Source: JAJKJG01 sp036556825 (GTDB taxonomy: Bacteria > Pseudomonadota > Alphaproteobacteria > Rhizobiales > Beijerinckiaceae). Taken from it: DNA of 48,292 bases. Position numbers and translations under genes: made by a program. The notes below the pieces were generated by a model that saw only the letters and a list, made by a program, of their open reading frames with translations, did no database searches and had not been told where the DNA came from. Location: the NCBI GenBank assembly GCA_036556825.1, contig DATBIR010000304.1, forward strand, positions 1 to 48,292. Direction: 5' to 3'. Below are positions 23,080 to 30,829 of this stretch, one piece after another (position 1 is the first letter of the stretch; each line of letters begins with the position of its first letter).

Positions 23080-23988
23080 TCACGGGGCCCGGCGGGGCAG
23101 GGACGTGCCGGCGACCTGCGCCTGCGCCTTGATGAGGCTCGGGACCAGTTCCGAACCATAGCCCAGCGCCGACGCCTGGATGAAGGCCTGATGCACTGCC
23201 GCGCCGAGCATCGAGGGCACGCCGAGGCTCTCGGTGAGATGCGTGTAGTAGCGGACGTCCTTGCGGGCGAGGTCGAGGCCGAATTGCAGGCCGTCATAAG
23301 TGCCGGCGAGCACCGACGACACCAGCATCTGGAAGATGCCGGAATTGGGCGCGCCGACGCTCACGATCTTGAACAGGGTCTCGACGTCGAGACCGGCCTT
23401 GGTTGTCGCCACCACCGCCTCGGCGATCAAGGCCGCCTGGCCCATGGCGAAGAAATTGTTGATCAGCTTGAAGGTGTGGCCGGCGCCGGGACCGCCGACA
23501 TGGAAGATGTTCTCGGCAAAGGCGCGCAGCACGGGTTCGATCCTCGCGAACACGTCCGGCTCCGCCCCGACCATGACGTTGAGCCGGCCCTCCTCGGCTT
23601 CCTTCGGCGTGCGCGCCAGCGGCGCGTCGACGAACGGCACGTTCCGGGCGGCGAAGTCCGCATGGATCTTCCTGGTCGAGTCGGGCTCGCTGGTCGAGCA
23701 GTCGACGACGATCAGCCCGGCACGCGCGGCGGCGAGGAGGCCGTCGGTGCCATAGACGATCTGCTCCACCTGCGGTGATGCGGTGACGCACAGGATGACG
23801 ATATCCGAGCGTGCGGCGACATCGGCGGGATTGCGTCCCTCGGCGGCGCCACGCTTGATGAGGTCCTCGACCGGAGCACGGCTGCGGTGGCCGAGAACCG
23901 TCGTGGCGAAGCCTTTGGCGACGAGGTTCTTGGCCATGCCGTGCCCCATCTTGCCGACCCCGATAAACCCGATGCGCGGCCTGTCCAT
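23080..23988 (-). CDS. NAD(P)-dependent beta-hydroxyacid dehydrogenase (3-hydroxyisobutyrate / tartronate semialdehyde reductase family)
   Basis: 302 residues. Rossmann loop GFIGVGKMGHGMAKNL at 6-21, substrate region FVDAPLARTPKEAEEG, and the catalytic Lys in GAGHTFKLINNF, then the all-helical C-terminal dimer domain. In many members the substrate motif is DAPVSGG; here it is DAPLART, pointing to an unusual substrate. GGAG stands 8 nt before ATG 23988. It is divergent from the GntR regulator and lies upstream of the uronate-dehydrogenase-like gene. With a tartronate-semialdehyde-type substrate it would act late in aldarate catabolism, which is inference. Confidence 0.9.
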   Translation of the reverse strand: MDRPRIGFIGVGKMGHGMAKNLVAKGFATTVLGHRSRAPVEDLIKRGAAEGRNPADVAARSDIVILCVTASPQVEQIVYGTDGLLAAARAGLIVVDCSTSEPDSTRKIHADFAARNVPFVDAPLARTPKEAEEGRLNVMVGAEPDVFARIEPVLRAFAENIFHVGGPGAGHTFKLINNFFAMGQAALIAEAVVATTKAGLDVETLFKIVSVGAPNSGIFQMLVSSVLAGTYDGLQFGLDLARKDVRYYTHLTESLGVPSMLGAAVHQAFIQASALGYGSELVPSLIKAQAQVAGTSLPRRAP

Positions 23989-24000
23989 GCGCGGTGCTCC

Positions 24001-24021
24001 ATTTCAGTAAAATAGTGAAAT
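24001..24021. promoter_or_regulatory. Inverted repeat, candidate operator for the reductase operon
   Basis: ATTTCA-gtaaaatag-TGAAAT, a perfect 6-bp dyad with a 9-bp spacer, lies 13-33 bp upstream of the reductase start codon. It is AT-rich in a GC-rich genome. Likely bound by the adjacent GntR regulator. Confidence 0.5.
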
Positions 24022-24044
24022 CTACTGGCCCGCCCCGGGTCCTA

Positions 24045-24077
24045 TTGCCCCGGGCAAAAGTGAGGCTATACTCACTT
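24045..24077 (+). promoter_or_regulatory. Promoter of the GntR gene with overlapping palindromic operator
   Basis: TTGCCC (24045-24050), 16-bp spacer, TATACT (24067-24072). The perfect palindrome AAGTGAG-gctata-CTCACTT (24058-24077) covers the -10 box, the arrangement of an autorepressed regulator. A third odd palindrome, TTGCCC-c-GGGCAA, spans the -35 (24045-24057). Confidence 0.6.
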
Positions 24078-24134
24078 GAATGCACTAGTATGGTAGCGCC
24101 GCGCTGCGCTGCCAGCAAGCCGGGAAGTCACGAG

Positions 24135-24812
24135 ATGAACTTCCAGTCGGTGACGTCGTCGAGTTCAGCGGCGCTGCGCGTCGAGCGCGAGCTTCGCCGG
24201 GCGATCATCGACCTCGAGCTGCCGCCCGGCACGCGCCTTTCGGAACAGGATCTGGCACGGCGGCTGGGCGTCTCGCGGCAGCCGGTGCGCGAGGCGCTGA
24301 TCACCCTTTCGAAAATGCGGCTTGTCGAGATCCTGCCGCAGCGCGGCACGTCGGTCGTCAAGATCTCGGTCGACAAGATGATGGAGGCGCGCTTTGTGCG
24401 CGAGGCGATCGAGGTCGCGGTCGTGCGGCGCGCCTGCGAGGCGTTCGATCCGGAGGCGCGCACACGCATCGATCACCTTCTGGACACGCAGCAGTCGGCC
24501 GCAACGCAGAGCGATCATCACAGCTTCCGGCGCTACGACGAGATGTTCCACATGGTCCTCGCGACAGGGTCGGCCTGCGCCCTGGCCTGGCAAACGATCG
24601 AAGACATCAAGGCGCATATGGATCGCGTCTGCGTGCTGACGCTGCCGGGCGCGGATGCGATGCTGCCGCTTGTCGCACAGCACCGCACCATCATCGCCGC
24701 CGTCGACGACCGCGATCCCGACCGGGCGGAAAGGGCCATGCGCCATCACCTGTCGACGATCCTGGACGCCTTGCCGCGCGTCGAGGCGGAGCACCCTGAA
24801 CTATTCGAATAA
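24135..24812 (+). CDS. GntR-family transcriptional regulator, FCD (FadR) subgroup
   Basis: 225 residues from ATG 24135; longer in-frame starts (24090, 23994) would lie over the promoter. Winged helix at about 12-75: LRVERELRRAIIDLELPPG, LSEQDLARRLGVSRQPVREAL, RGTSVVKIS. The FCD effector domain (about 85-215) carries the metal-binding pattern D and H residues (RRYDEMFHMVLATG; LVAQHRTIIAAV; AMRHHL). FCD regulators usually respond to small carboxylic acids through this site. It is divergent from the reductase/uronate-dehydrogenase genes and 90 bp upstream of a TRAP operon, so it probably controls both and itself. Confidence 0.92.
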   Translation: MNFQSVTSSSSAALRVERELRRAIIDLELPPGTRLSEQDLARRLGVSRQPVREALITLSKMRLVEILPQRGTSVVKISVDKMMEARFVREAIEVAVVRRACEAFDPEARTRIDHLLDTQQSAATQSDHHSFRRYDEMFHMVLATGSACALAWQTIEDIKAHMDRVCVLTLPGADAMLPLVAQHRTIIAAVDDRDPDRAERAMRHHLSTILDALPRVEAEHPELFE

Positions 24813-24823
24813 CTGGCCGCGGC

Positions 24824-24842
24824 CGCCCGGCACAACCGGGCG
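24824..24842 (+). terminator. Hairpin between the GntR gene and the TRAP operon
   Basis: CGCCCGG-cacaa-CCGGGCG, 7-bp perfect stem, 12 bp after the stop codon. No T-tract follows, so it may be a processing or attenuation hairpin rather than a full terminator. Confidence 0.4.
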
Positions 24843-24902
24843 CCTCGGCATGAGATGTAAGAAAAACAGCCGGACCAACGGCGCCAACAGCGGAGGGAAA
24901 CG

Positions 24903-25895
24903 ATGAAACTGAGCAAACCACTTGCGGCTCTGGCGCTACTCGCCGGTGCCGCCATTGCGGCGCCCGAGGCGATGGCGCAGCAGAAAATGGTGCTGAAGGC
25001 GACCGACGTGCACCCCCTGGGCTATCCCACGGTGGAAGCCGTCGTGCGCATGGGCAAGAAGCTCGAACAGGCGACCAACGGCCGCCTCAGCGTGCAAATG
25101 TATCCGTCGATGCAGCTCGGCGGCGAGAAGGAGATGATCGAGCAGGCCCAGGTCGGCGCGCTTGCCATGGCGCGCATCAGCGTCGGGCCCATGGGCCCGC
25201 TCGTGCCCGAGCTCAACGTCTTCAATTTGCCCTTCATGTTCCGCGACAACGCGCACATGGAGAAGGTGATCGACGGGCCGATCGGCGAGGAGATGCTCAA
25301 GAAGCTGACCGATCATCCGACGGCCAACCTCGTCGGCCTGTGCTGGATGAACGCCGGGACGCGCAACGTCTACAACTCGAAAAAGCCCGTGCGCTCGATG
25401 GAGGACCTGAAAGGCCTCAAGATCCGCATGATGGGCAACCCGGTCTTCGTCGACACCATGAACTCGCTCGGCGGCAACGGCGTGTCGATGGGCTTTGACC
25501 AGCTCATCAACGCCATGCAGACCGGCGTCGTCGACGGGGCCGAGAACAACTACCCGACCTACGCGTCGGGGCAGCACTACCGCTACGCCAAATACTTCTC
25601 GCTCACCGAGCACCTGATGATCCCCGAGATCCTCGTCTTCTCGAAGCGCGTCTGGAACACGCTGTCGAAGGAGGACCAGGCGCTGATCATGAAGACCGCC
25701 AAGGAGGCGCAACAGGAGCAGCGCAAGCTCTGGTACGAGATGGAAGAAAAATCCATCAAGGAGATGAAGGACGCGGGCGTGGAGATCGTGCCTGTCGCCG
25801 ACAAGAAGAAGTTCCAGGACGCCGTGAAGCCGGTCTGGGACAAGCACGGCGCGCAGCACGCCGACCTGATCAAGCGCATTCAGGACGTGAAGTAG
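24903..25895 (+). CDS. dctP: TRAP transporter periplasmic receptor DctP (system 1)
   Basis: 330 residues, GGAGGGAAACG before ATG. The signal peptide ends at AMAQQ. TRAP landmarks: KATDVHPLGYPTVEAVVRMG, FNLPFMFRDNAHMEKV, then R154 in GTRNVYN and R175 in KIRMMGN, which form the carboxylate-binding site in DctP proteins; VVDGAENNYPTY follows at 209-220. The intact arginine points to an organic-acid ligand (family knowledge); Asn-Tyr after the acid-recognition stretch is typical of sugar-acid members. Together with the next two genes it forms a complete TRAP importer, most plausibly for a uronate or aldarate given the neighbours. Confidence 0.94.
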   Translation: MKLSKPLAALALLAGAAIAAPEAMAQQKMVLKATDVHPLGYPTVEAVVRMGKKLEQATNGRLSVQMYPSMQLGGEKEMIEQAQVGALAMARISVGPMGPLVPELNVFNLPFMFRDNAHMEKVIDGPIGEEMLKKLTDHPTANLVGLCWMNAGTRNVYNSKKPVRSMEDLKGLKIRMMGNPVFVDTMNSLGGNGVSMGFDQLINAMQTGVVDGAENNYPTYASGQHYRYAKYFSLTEHLMIPEILVFSKRVWNTLSKEDQALIMKTAKEAQQEQRKLWYEMEEKSIKEMKDAGVEIVPVADKKKFQDAVKPVWDKHGAQHADLIKRIQDVK

Positions 25896-25916
25896 GCTCA
25901 AGGCCGCGGGATGGTC

Positions 25917-25956
25917 GAGGCCGGTCGATCCAGGAGTGATCGCGCCGGCCTCTTTT
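25917..25956 (+). terminator. Strong hairpin with T-run between dctP and dctQ (attenuator)
   Basis: GAGGCCGG-t-CGATC-caggagt-GATCG-cg-CCGGCCTC followed by TTTT. This is a textbook intrinsic-terminator shape placed inside the operon, 21 bp after the dctP stop. It probably reduces read-through so that the soluble receptor is made in excess of the membrane subunits. Confidence 0.75.
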
Positions 25957-25975
25957 GCATCGGGGCGGAGGGGTC

Positions 25976-26494
25976 ATGAAAGCGCATTACAGCCGCGCGA
26001 TGGAGCTGGTGCACCGGCTCTGCATGCTGATCGCCGGCGCATGTCTGATCGTCATCACGCTGATCATCCCCTGGGGGGTGTTCACCCGCTATGTGCTGAA
26101 CTCGGCGTCGTCGTGGCCCGAGCCGATGGCCGTGCTGCTGATGGTGTGGTTCTCGTTCCTGTCGGCGGCGATCTGCTACCGCGAGAACCTGCATATCGGC
26201 GTTGCCGTGATTCCGATGATGCTGCAGGGCGCGGCACGGACCGCGGTCGGCTGGGTGATCCAGATCGGCCTGATGGGCACCAACCTGTTCATGCTCCATT
26301 ACGGCACGAAGCTGGTGCAGGCGACGTGGTACCAGTCGATTTCCGACTTTCCGGGCTATTCCGTCGGCGCCGCCTACCTGCCGGTGCCGCTCGGCGGCGC
26401 CATCGTGACCCTGTTCGTGATCGAGCGGCTGTGGGAAGGCAACCTGTTCGCCGAGCCGCCCGAGGACAGCCTCAGCCCCGTCAGCACCGAATAG
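25976..26494 (+). CDS. dctQ: TRAP transporter small membrane subunit DctQ (system 1)
   Basis: 172 residues from ATG 25976 with GGAGGGG upstream. Four membrane segments (about 13-33, 48-66, 86-105, 128-148). WGVFTRYVLNSASSWPEPMAVLLMVWFSF is the DctQ signature region with the RY and W-x-E motif, and CYRENLHIGVAV matches the conserved loop. It lies downstream of the attenuator hairpin and 12 bp before dctM. Confidence 0.92.
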   Translation: MKAHYSRAMELVHRLCMLIAGACLIVITLIIPWGVFTRYVLNSASSWPEPMAVLLMVWFSFLSAAICYRENLHIGVAVIPMMLQGAARTAVGWVIQIGLMGTNLFMLHYGTKLVQATWYQSISDFPGYSVGAAYLPVPLGGAIVTLFVIERLWEGNLFAEPPEDSLSPVSTE

Positions 26495-26506
26495 CCGGGG
26501 CGCTCC

Positions 26507-27787
26507 ATGGATATCCTGATCCTGATCGGTGGCTTCACGGTCTTGTGCCTGCTCGGCATGCCGGTCGCCTACGCCCTCGGACTTGCCGCGATTTTCGCGG
26601 CGCTGTGGATCGACCTGCCGCTCGAAGCGGTGATGCTGAAGACCTCCGACGGGATGGACGATTTCGCGCTCCTGGCGATCCCGTTCTTCATCCTGGCGGG
26701 CGGCATCATGGCCGAAGGCGGCATGGCGGAGCGGCTCGTCAACCTGGCCAAGGTGTTCGTCGGCTTCATCCGCGGCGGGCTTGCGCTGGTCAACATTCTT
26801 GCCTCGACCATGTTCGGCTGCATCTCGGGATCGTCGGTCGCCGACACGGCCTCGATCGGCTCGGTCATGATTCCGCAGATGATCCGCAACGGCTACCCGC
26901 GCCTGTTCGCGGTCAATGTGACCGTCTCGGGCTCGCTGCAGCCGCTGCTGCTCCCTCCGTCGCACAACGCGGTGATCTACTCGCTGGCGGCCGGCGGCAC
27001 CATCTCGGTCGCGGATCTGTTCCTGGCCGGCGTGATTCCAGGTTTCCTGCTCGGGCTGTCGCTGATGGCATTGTGCCTGATCATCGCGCATCGCCAGAAA
27101 TTTCCGAAAGGCGAGGTCGTACCTCCGCAGCGGGCCGTCAAGATCGCGCTCGAGGCGTTCTGGGGCCTGTTGACCGTCTTCATCATCCTCGGCGGCATCC
27201 TCAGCGGCGTGTTCACGCCGACCGAGTCGGCCGCGGTGGCGTGCGTCTACTCGTTCCTGGTCACGATGTTCATCTACCGGGACTACAAGTGGCGCGACCT
27301 GCCGCTCCTGGTCGGGCGCGTGGTGCGCACCGTCGGCATGGTGATGATCATGATCGGCTTCTCGATCGCCTTCGGCTACATGATGGCGATCATGCAGGTG
27401 CCGGCCAAGGTCACCCAGTTCTTCCTCACCATCGCCAACGACAAATACACCTTCCTTCTCCTGGTCAACATCCTGCTTCTGGTCCTCGGCACGTTCATGG
27501 ACCTGGCCCCGATGCTCCTGATCTGCACGCCGATCTTCCTGCCGGTGATCAAGACCTTCGGTATCGACCCGGTGCATTTCGGGATGATCATGATCCTCAA
27601 CCTCGGCATCGGCCTGCTGACGCCGCCGGTCGGGCCGACGCTCGTCGTGGGCTGCGCCATCGGCAAGGTGACCATGGAGGCGGTCTCGAAGAGCATCATG
27701 GTCTTCTACGTGCCGATGCTCGTCGTCCTGATGCTGGTGACCTACATCCCGGCGCTTTCGTTGTGGCTGCCGAGCCTTTTCAAGTAG
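26507..27787 (+). CDS. dctM: TRAP transporter large membrane subunit DctM (system 1)
   Basis: 426 residues with about 12 membrane segments. Conserved blocks: LLAIPFFILAGGIMAEGGMAERLV, MFGCISGSSVADTASIGSVMIPQM, the loop PTESAAVACVYS and MILNLGIGLLTPPVGPTL near the C-terminus. It is the sodium-coupled transport channel working with dctP and dctQ immediately upstream. One difference from the usual pattern is LLLPPSHNAVIYS where many members have IPPS...IVY; this is a modest variation. Confidence 0.94.
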   Translation: MDILILIGGFTVLCLLGMPVAYALGLAAIFAALWIDLPLEAVMLKTSDGMDDFALLAIPFFILAGGIMAEGGMAERLVNLAKVFVGFIRGGLALVNILASTMFGCISGSSVADTASIGSVMIPQMIRNGYPRLFAVNVTVSGSLQPLLLPPSHNAVIYSLAAGGTISVADLFLAGVIPGFLLGLSLMALCLIIAHRQKFPKGEVVPPQRAVKIALEAFWGLLTVFIILGGILSGVFTPTESAAVACVYSFLVTMFIYRDYKWRDLPLLVGRVVRTVGMVMIMIGFSIAFGYMMAIMQVPAKVTQFFLTIANDKYTFLLLVNILLLVLGTFMDLAPMLLICTPIFLPVIKTFGIDPVHFGMIMILNLGIGLLTPPVGPTLVVGCAIGKVTMEAVSKSIMVFYVPMLVVLMLVTYIPALSLWLPSLFK

Positions 27788-27892
27788 GGGCCGAACAGGT
27801 GTTGGTCCCCGATTGCCCCGAATGACAGCTTCCGACAACTTTGCCATACTGGCCAAAACGCCTCGCCAAGAAGGTGTCACAAGGAGGAAACC

Positions 27893-28888
27893 ATGAACCG
27901 ACGCGAAATACTCCGTGGCGGCGCGGCCCTGGGCGCCGCAGCCGTTGCCGCTCCCTATGTCAAGGCCCAGGCGGGCATCACACTTCAGGGTGCATCCCAG
28001 TTCAACGACGACCACGCCTTCACCAAGGCGATGGTCAAGTTCGAGGAGCTGGTGAAGCAGTATTACGGCAAGCCCATCAGCTTCGTCCTGCACAAGAACT
28101 CGTCCCTGGGGCTCGAGAAGCAGTATTTCGAATACATGGCGCAGGGCAGGGCGGTGGACTATGCCATCGTCTCGCCGGCGCACATGTCGACCTTCTCGCG
28201 GGCGGCGCCTTTCATCGACGCGCCGTTCCTGTTCCGCGACCTCAGCCACTGGAACAAGGTGCTCGACCAGGATCTCCTGAAGCCGGTCGCCGACGAGATC
28301 GCCCAGAAGGCCGAGGTCATGCTGATCGGCTATGCCGGGGGAGGGGTGCGCAACATCTTCTCCAACAAGCCCGCCACAACGCTGGCCGAGCTGAAGGGAC
28401 TCAAGGTGCGCGTGCAGGGCGCGCCGATCTGGAGCCGCACCTTCCAGGCGATCGGCATGTCGCCGACCGTGATCGCCTACAACGAAGTCTACAACGCCAT
28501 CCAGAACGGCGTCATCAACGCCGGCGAGAACGAGGCGGCCGGCGTCGAATCGATGAAATTCTACGAGGTCGGACCGCACCTGATCATGACCGAGCATGCC
28601 ATCACGATCCGGCCGCTCTGCTTCTCGACCAAGACCTTCAAGACGCTGCCGCCGGAACTGCAGCAGGCAATCATCAAGGCCGGAAAGGAAGCCGGCGCCC
28701 ATGGCCGCGAGATCGAGTCGTCGGAAGACAGCTCCAAGCTCGATGCGCTCGAGAAGGCCGGCAAGCTCAAGCGCGTCGCCTTCAAGGAACGCGCCGAGAT
28801 GAAGAAGCTCGTCGACCCGGTGATGACGGCCTACGCCAAGGAGATTGGCGCCGACGCGATCCTCGAGAAGATGAACGCGATCGCGTGA
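27893..28888 (+). CDS. dctP: TRAP transporter periplasmic receptor DctP (system 2)
   Basis: 331 residues, AGGAGGAAACC before ATG. The signal begins MNRREILRGGAALGAA, twin-arginine-like, ending at VKAQA. Landmarks: DDHAFTKAMVKFEELV, IDAPFLFRDLSHWNKV, arginines in GGVRNIFSN and KVRVQGAPIW, and INAGENEAAGVESMKFYEV. The pair of arginines again predicts a carboxylate ligand, but the recognition stretch (GENEAAG rather than DGAENNYP) differs from system 1, so ligands probably differ. A 105-bp gap separates it from the first dctM, which may hold its own promoter; I could not identify one with confidence. Confidence 0.92.
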   Translation: MNRREILRGGAALGAAAVAAPYVKAQAGITLQGASQFNDDHAFTKAMVKFEELVKQYYGKPISFVLHKNSSLGLEKQYFEYMAQGRAVDYAIVSPAHMSTFSRAAPFIDAPFLFRDLSHWNKVLDQDLLKPVADEIAQKAEVMLIGYAGGGVRNIFSNKPATTLAELKGLKVRVQGAPIWSRTFQAIGMSPTVIAYNEVYNAIQNGVINAGENEAAGVESMKFYEVGPHLIMTEHAITIRPLCFSTKTFKTLPPELQQAIIKAGKEAGAHGREIESSEDSSKLDALEKAGKLKRVAFKERAEMKKLVDPVMTAYAKEIGADAILEKMNAIA

Positions 28889-28962
28889 GCGATTCATCTA
28901 CCGGCGGCCCGGCGCCGGGCCGGGCCGCTGGTGACCTTGCACGAACATCCAGCGGAGAGCTC

Positions 28963-29466
28963 ATGCCCATCGCCAAACCAGGCGTCTGGCGCCGGCTGAC
29001 GGCGTCGTATTCCGAGTTCCTGTCGTGGCTCCTCGTGTTCTCTGTCGGCATCCTGGTCATTCCGGTCTCGCTGCAGATCTTCTCGCGCTACACCGCGCTG
29101 ATCCCGCCTTACATCTGGACCGAGGAGATGGCGCGGTTCCTGTTCGTCTGGACGATCATGATCGGCGCCATGATCGGCGTGCGCGAGAGCACCCATTTCG
29201 AGGTCGACGTGTGGCCGAAAGTGTCACGCCGGGTCGAGGCCGCCGTGAAGCTGATTGCCCGTCTCGGCGTTCTTGTCGTTGCCCTCGTCTTCGTGTGGTC
29301 TGGAATCGAATTCACGCGCTTCGCCTGGTACCGGATCTCCGAGCTCGCCGAGCTGCCTCTCTGGCTGATCCACATCGCCTGGCCGATCACCGGGCTCACC
29401 TGGCTCATGTTCCTGGGCGAGCAGATGTGGGACGAGCTCAACGTCCTCGTCGGGAGGCGGGCATGA
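28963..29466 (+). CDS. dctQ: TRAP transporter small membrane subunit DctQ (system 2)
   Basis: 167 residues from ATG 28963 (GCGGAGAG upstream). Four membrane segments. SLQIFSRYTALIPPYIWTEEMARFLFVW is the DctQ signature with RY and W-T-E-E; GVRESTHFEVDVWP matches the conserved loop. It overlaps dctM by ATGA, so the two membrane subunits are translationally coupled. Confidence 0.92.
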   Translation: MPIAKPGVWRRLTASYSEFLSWLLVFSVGILVIPVSLQIFSRYTALIPPYIWTEEMARFLFVWTIMIGAMIGVRESTHFEVDVWPKVSRRVEAAVKLIARLGVLVVALVFVWSGIEFTRFAWYRISELAELPLWLIHIAWPITGLTWLMFLGEQMWDELNVLVGRRA

Positions 29467-30776
29467 CGGTGCTCAGTCCCAGCGAGGCAGCGCTGATCCT
29501 GTTCGGTCTGTTTTTCCTGTTCCTGTTCCTGCGTGTGCCGGTGGCATTTGCGCTGGCGCTGGCGTGCCTGCCCGTGCTGGCCATCGAGCCGCGCCTGTCG
29601 GCCATGGGGCTCGTGCAGGAGACCTTCAACGCCTACAACTCGTTCATCCTGCTGGCGGTGCCGTTCTTTCTCCTGACCGCCAACCTGATGAATGTCGGCG
29701 GCATCACGGACCGTCTCGTGCGCCTGTCGCGGGCCATGGTCGGGCACTGGCCGGGCGGCCTCGCCCAGATCAACGTGGTGCTGTCGATCTTCTTCGCCGG
29801 CATATCCGGCTCCTCGACCGCCGACGCCGCCAGCCAGTCGAAGATCTTCATCGAGGCGCAGCGCAAGGAGGGCTACGACGACAGCTTTTCGGTCGCCATC
29901 ACGGCCGTGTCGGCCGTGCTGGCGGTGATCATCCCGCCGTCGATCCTGATGATCGTATGGGGTGGCATCCTGACGGTGTCGATCGGGGCGCTGTTCCTGG
30001 CCGGCATCATCCCCGGGCTGCTGATCGGCTTCGTGCAGATGGCGACTGTGCATGCCTACGCCAAGAAGCGCGGATATCCGACCTACCCACGCTCAACCTG
30101 GAAGGAACTCGGCTACTGGCTGCTCGTGTCGATCCCTGCGCTCACCACGCCGGCGATCATCGTCGGCGGCAAGATCTTTGGCTGGTTCACGGCCACGGAA
30201 TCGGCCTGTATCGCCGTGCTCTATGCAGCCGTGCTTTCGCTGCTGGTATATCGAGAAATGGACCTGAAAGGGCTCCATTTCGCGCTGCTCGACACCGGCA
30301 AGCTGGCCGCCATCGCGCTGTTCTGCGTCGGCACGGCGAGCGCCTTCGGCTGGCTGCTCGCCTATTACCAGATTCCCAAGGCAATCCTCGCGGGGGTATC
30401 GAGCTGGGGCATGGGCATGACCGCGACCGGCTTCTTCATCTCATTCGTGTTCCTCGTGGTCGGGTGCTTCCTCGACGCCATCCCGGCGATCATCATCGTC
30501 GGCACGATCCTCGATCCGCTCGCCAAGGCGGTCGGCATGGACCCGGTCCATTTCGCCATGATCGGCATCGTTTCACTCGCCTTTGGGCTGGTAACGCCGC
30601 CTTACGGCCTGTGTCTGATGATCTCCTGTGCCGTGGCGGGCATCCGCATCGGGGACGCGATCAAGGACACGCTGATCATGCTGCTGCCCATGCTTGGGGT
30701 TCTGGCGCTGCTGATCGTCTGGCCTGATCTGGCCCTGTTCCTGCCGAGGCTGATCTCGCCGGAGTTCCTGCGCTAA
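29463..30776 (+). CDS. dctM: TRAP transporter large membrane subunit DctM (system 2)
   Basis: 437 residues. Blocks LLAVPFFLLTANLMNVGGITDRLVR, IFFAGISGSSTADAASQSKIF, VIIPPSILMIVWGG, FTATESACIAVLYAA and LAFGLVTPPYGLCLMISC are all diagnostic of DctM. About 12 membrane segments. It completes the second TRAP importer. The convergent oxidoreductase gene ends 53 bp downstream. Confidence 0.94.
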   Translation: MTVLSPSEAALILFGLFFLFLFLRVPVAFALALACLPVLAIEPRLSAMGLVQETFNAYNSFILLAVPFFLLTANLMNVGGITDRLVRLSRAMVGHWPGGLAQINVVLSIFFAGISGSSTADAASQSKIFIEAQRKEGYDDSFSVAITAVSAVLAVIIPPSILMIVWGGILTVSIGALFLAGIIPGLLIGFVQMATVHAYAKKRGYPTYPRSTWKELGYWLLVSIPALTTPAIIVGGKIFGWFTATESACIAVLYAAVLSLLVYREMDLKGLHFALLDTGKLAAIALFCVGTASAFGWLLAYYQIPKAILAGVSSWGMGMTATGFFISFVFLVVGCFLDAIPAIIIVGTILDPLAKAVGMDPVHFAMIGIVSLAFGLVTPPYGLCLMISCAVAGIRIGDAIKDTLIMLLPMLGVLALLIVWPDLALFLPRLISPEFLR

Positions 30777-30785
30777 TTCGATCTG

Positions 30786-30823
30786 TCATTCCCGGCTATA
30801 CCTTCGCCCGCCCCGGAGTGACG
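30786..30823. terminator. REP-like imperfect hairpin between convergent genes
   Basis: GTCATTCCCGG (30786-30796) pairs imperfectly with CCCGGAGTGAC (30813-30823). The TCATTCC...GGAGTGA arrangement resembles common alphaproteobacterial extragenic palindromes. It is the only structure in the gap after dctM and likely terminates both directions. Confidence 0.45.
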
Positions 30824-30829
30824 AAAGTG

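Noticed and set aside
27788..27892. TTTGCC-atact-GGCCAAA in the gap before the second TRAP operon as a LacI-type operator
   Set aside because: The dyad is imperfect with one extra base in an arm, and no LacI-family gene is in the window.
25898..28897. A 999-codon open frame on the minus strand opposite the TRAP genes
   Set aside because: It is antisense to dctQ, dctM and a dctP with clear family motifs. Its translation is low in hydrophobic structure and rich in His/Asp/Arg, typical of a third-position-GC shadow frame.
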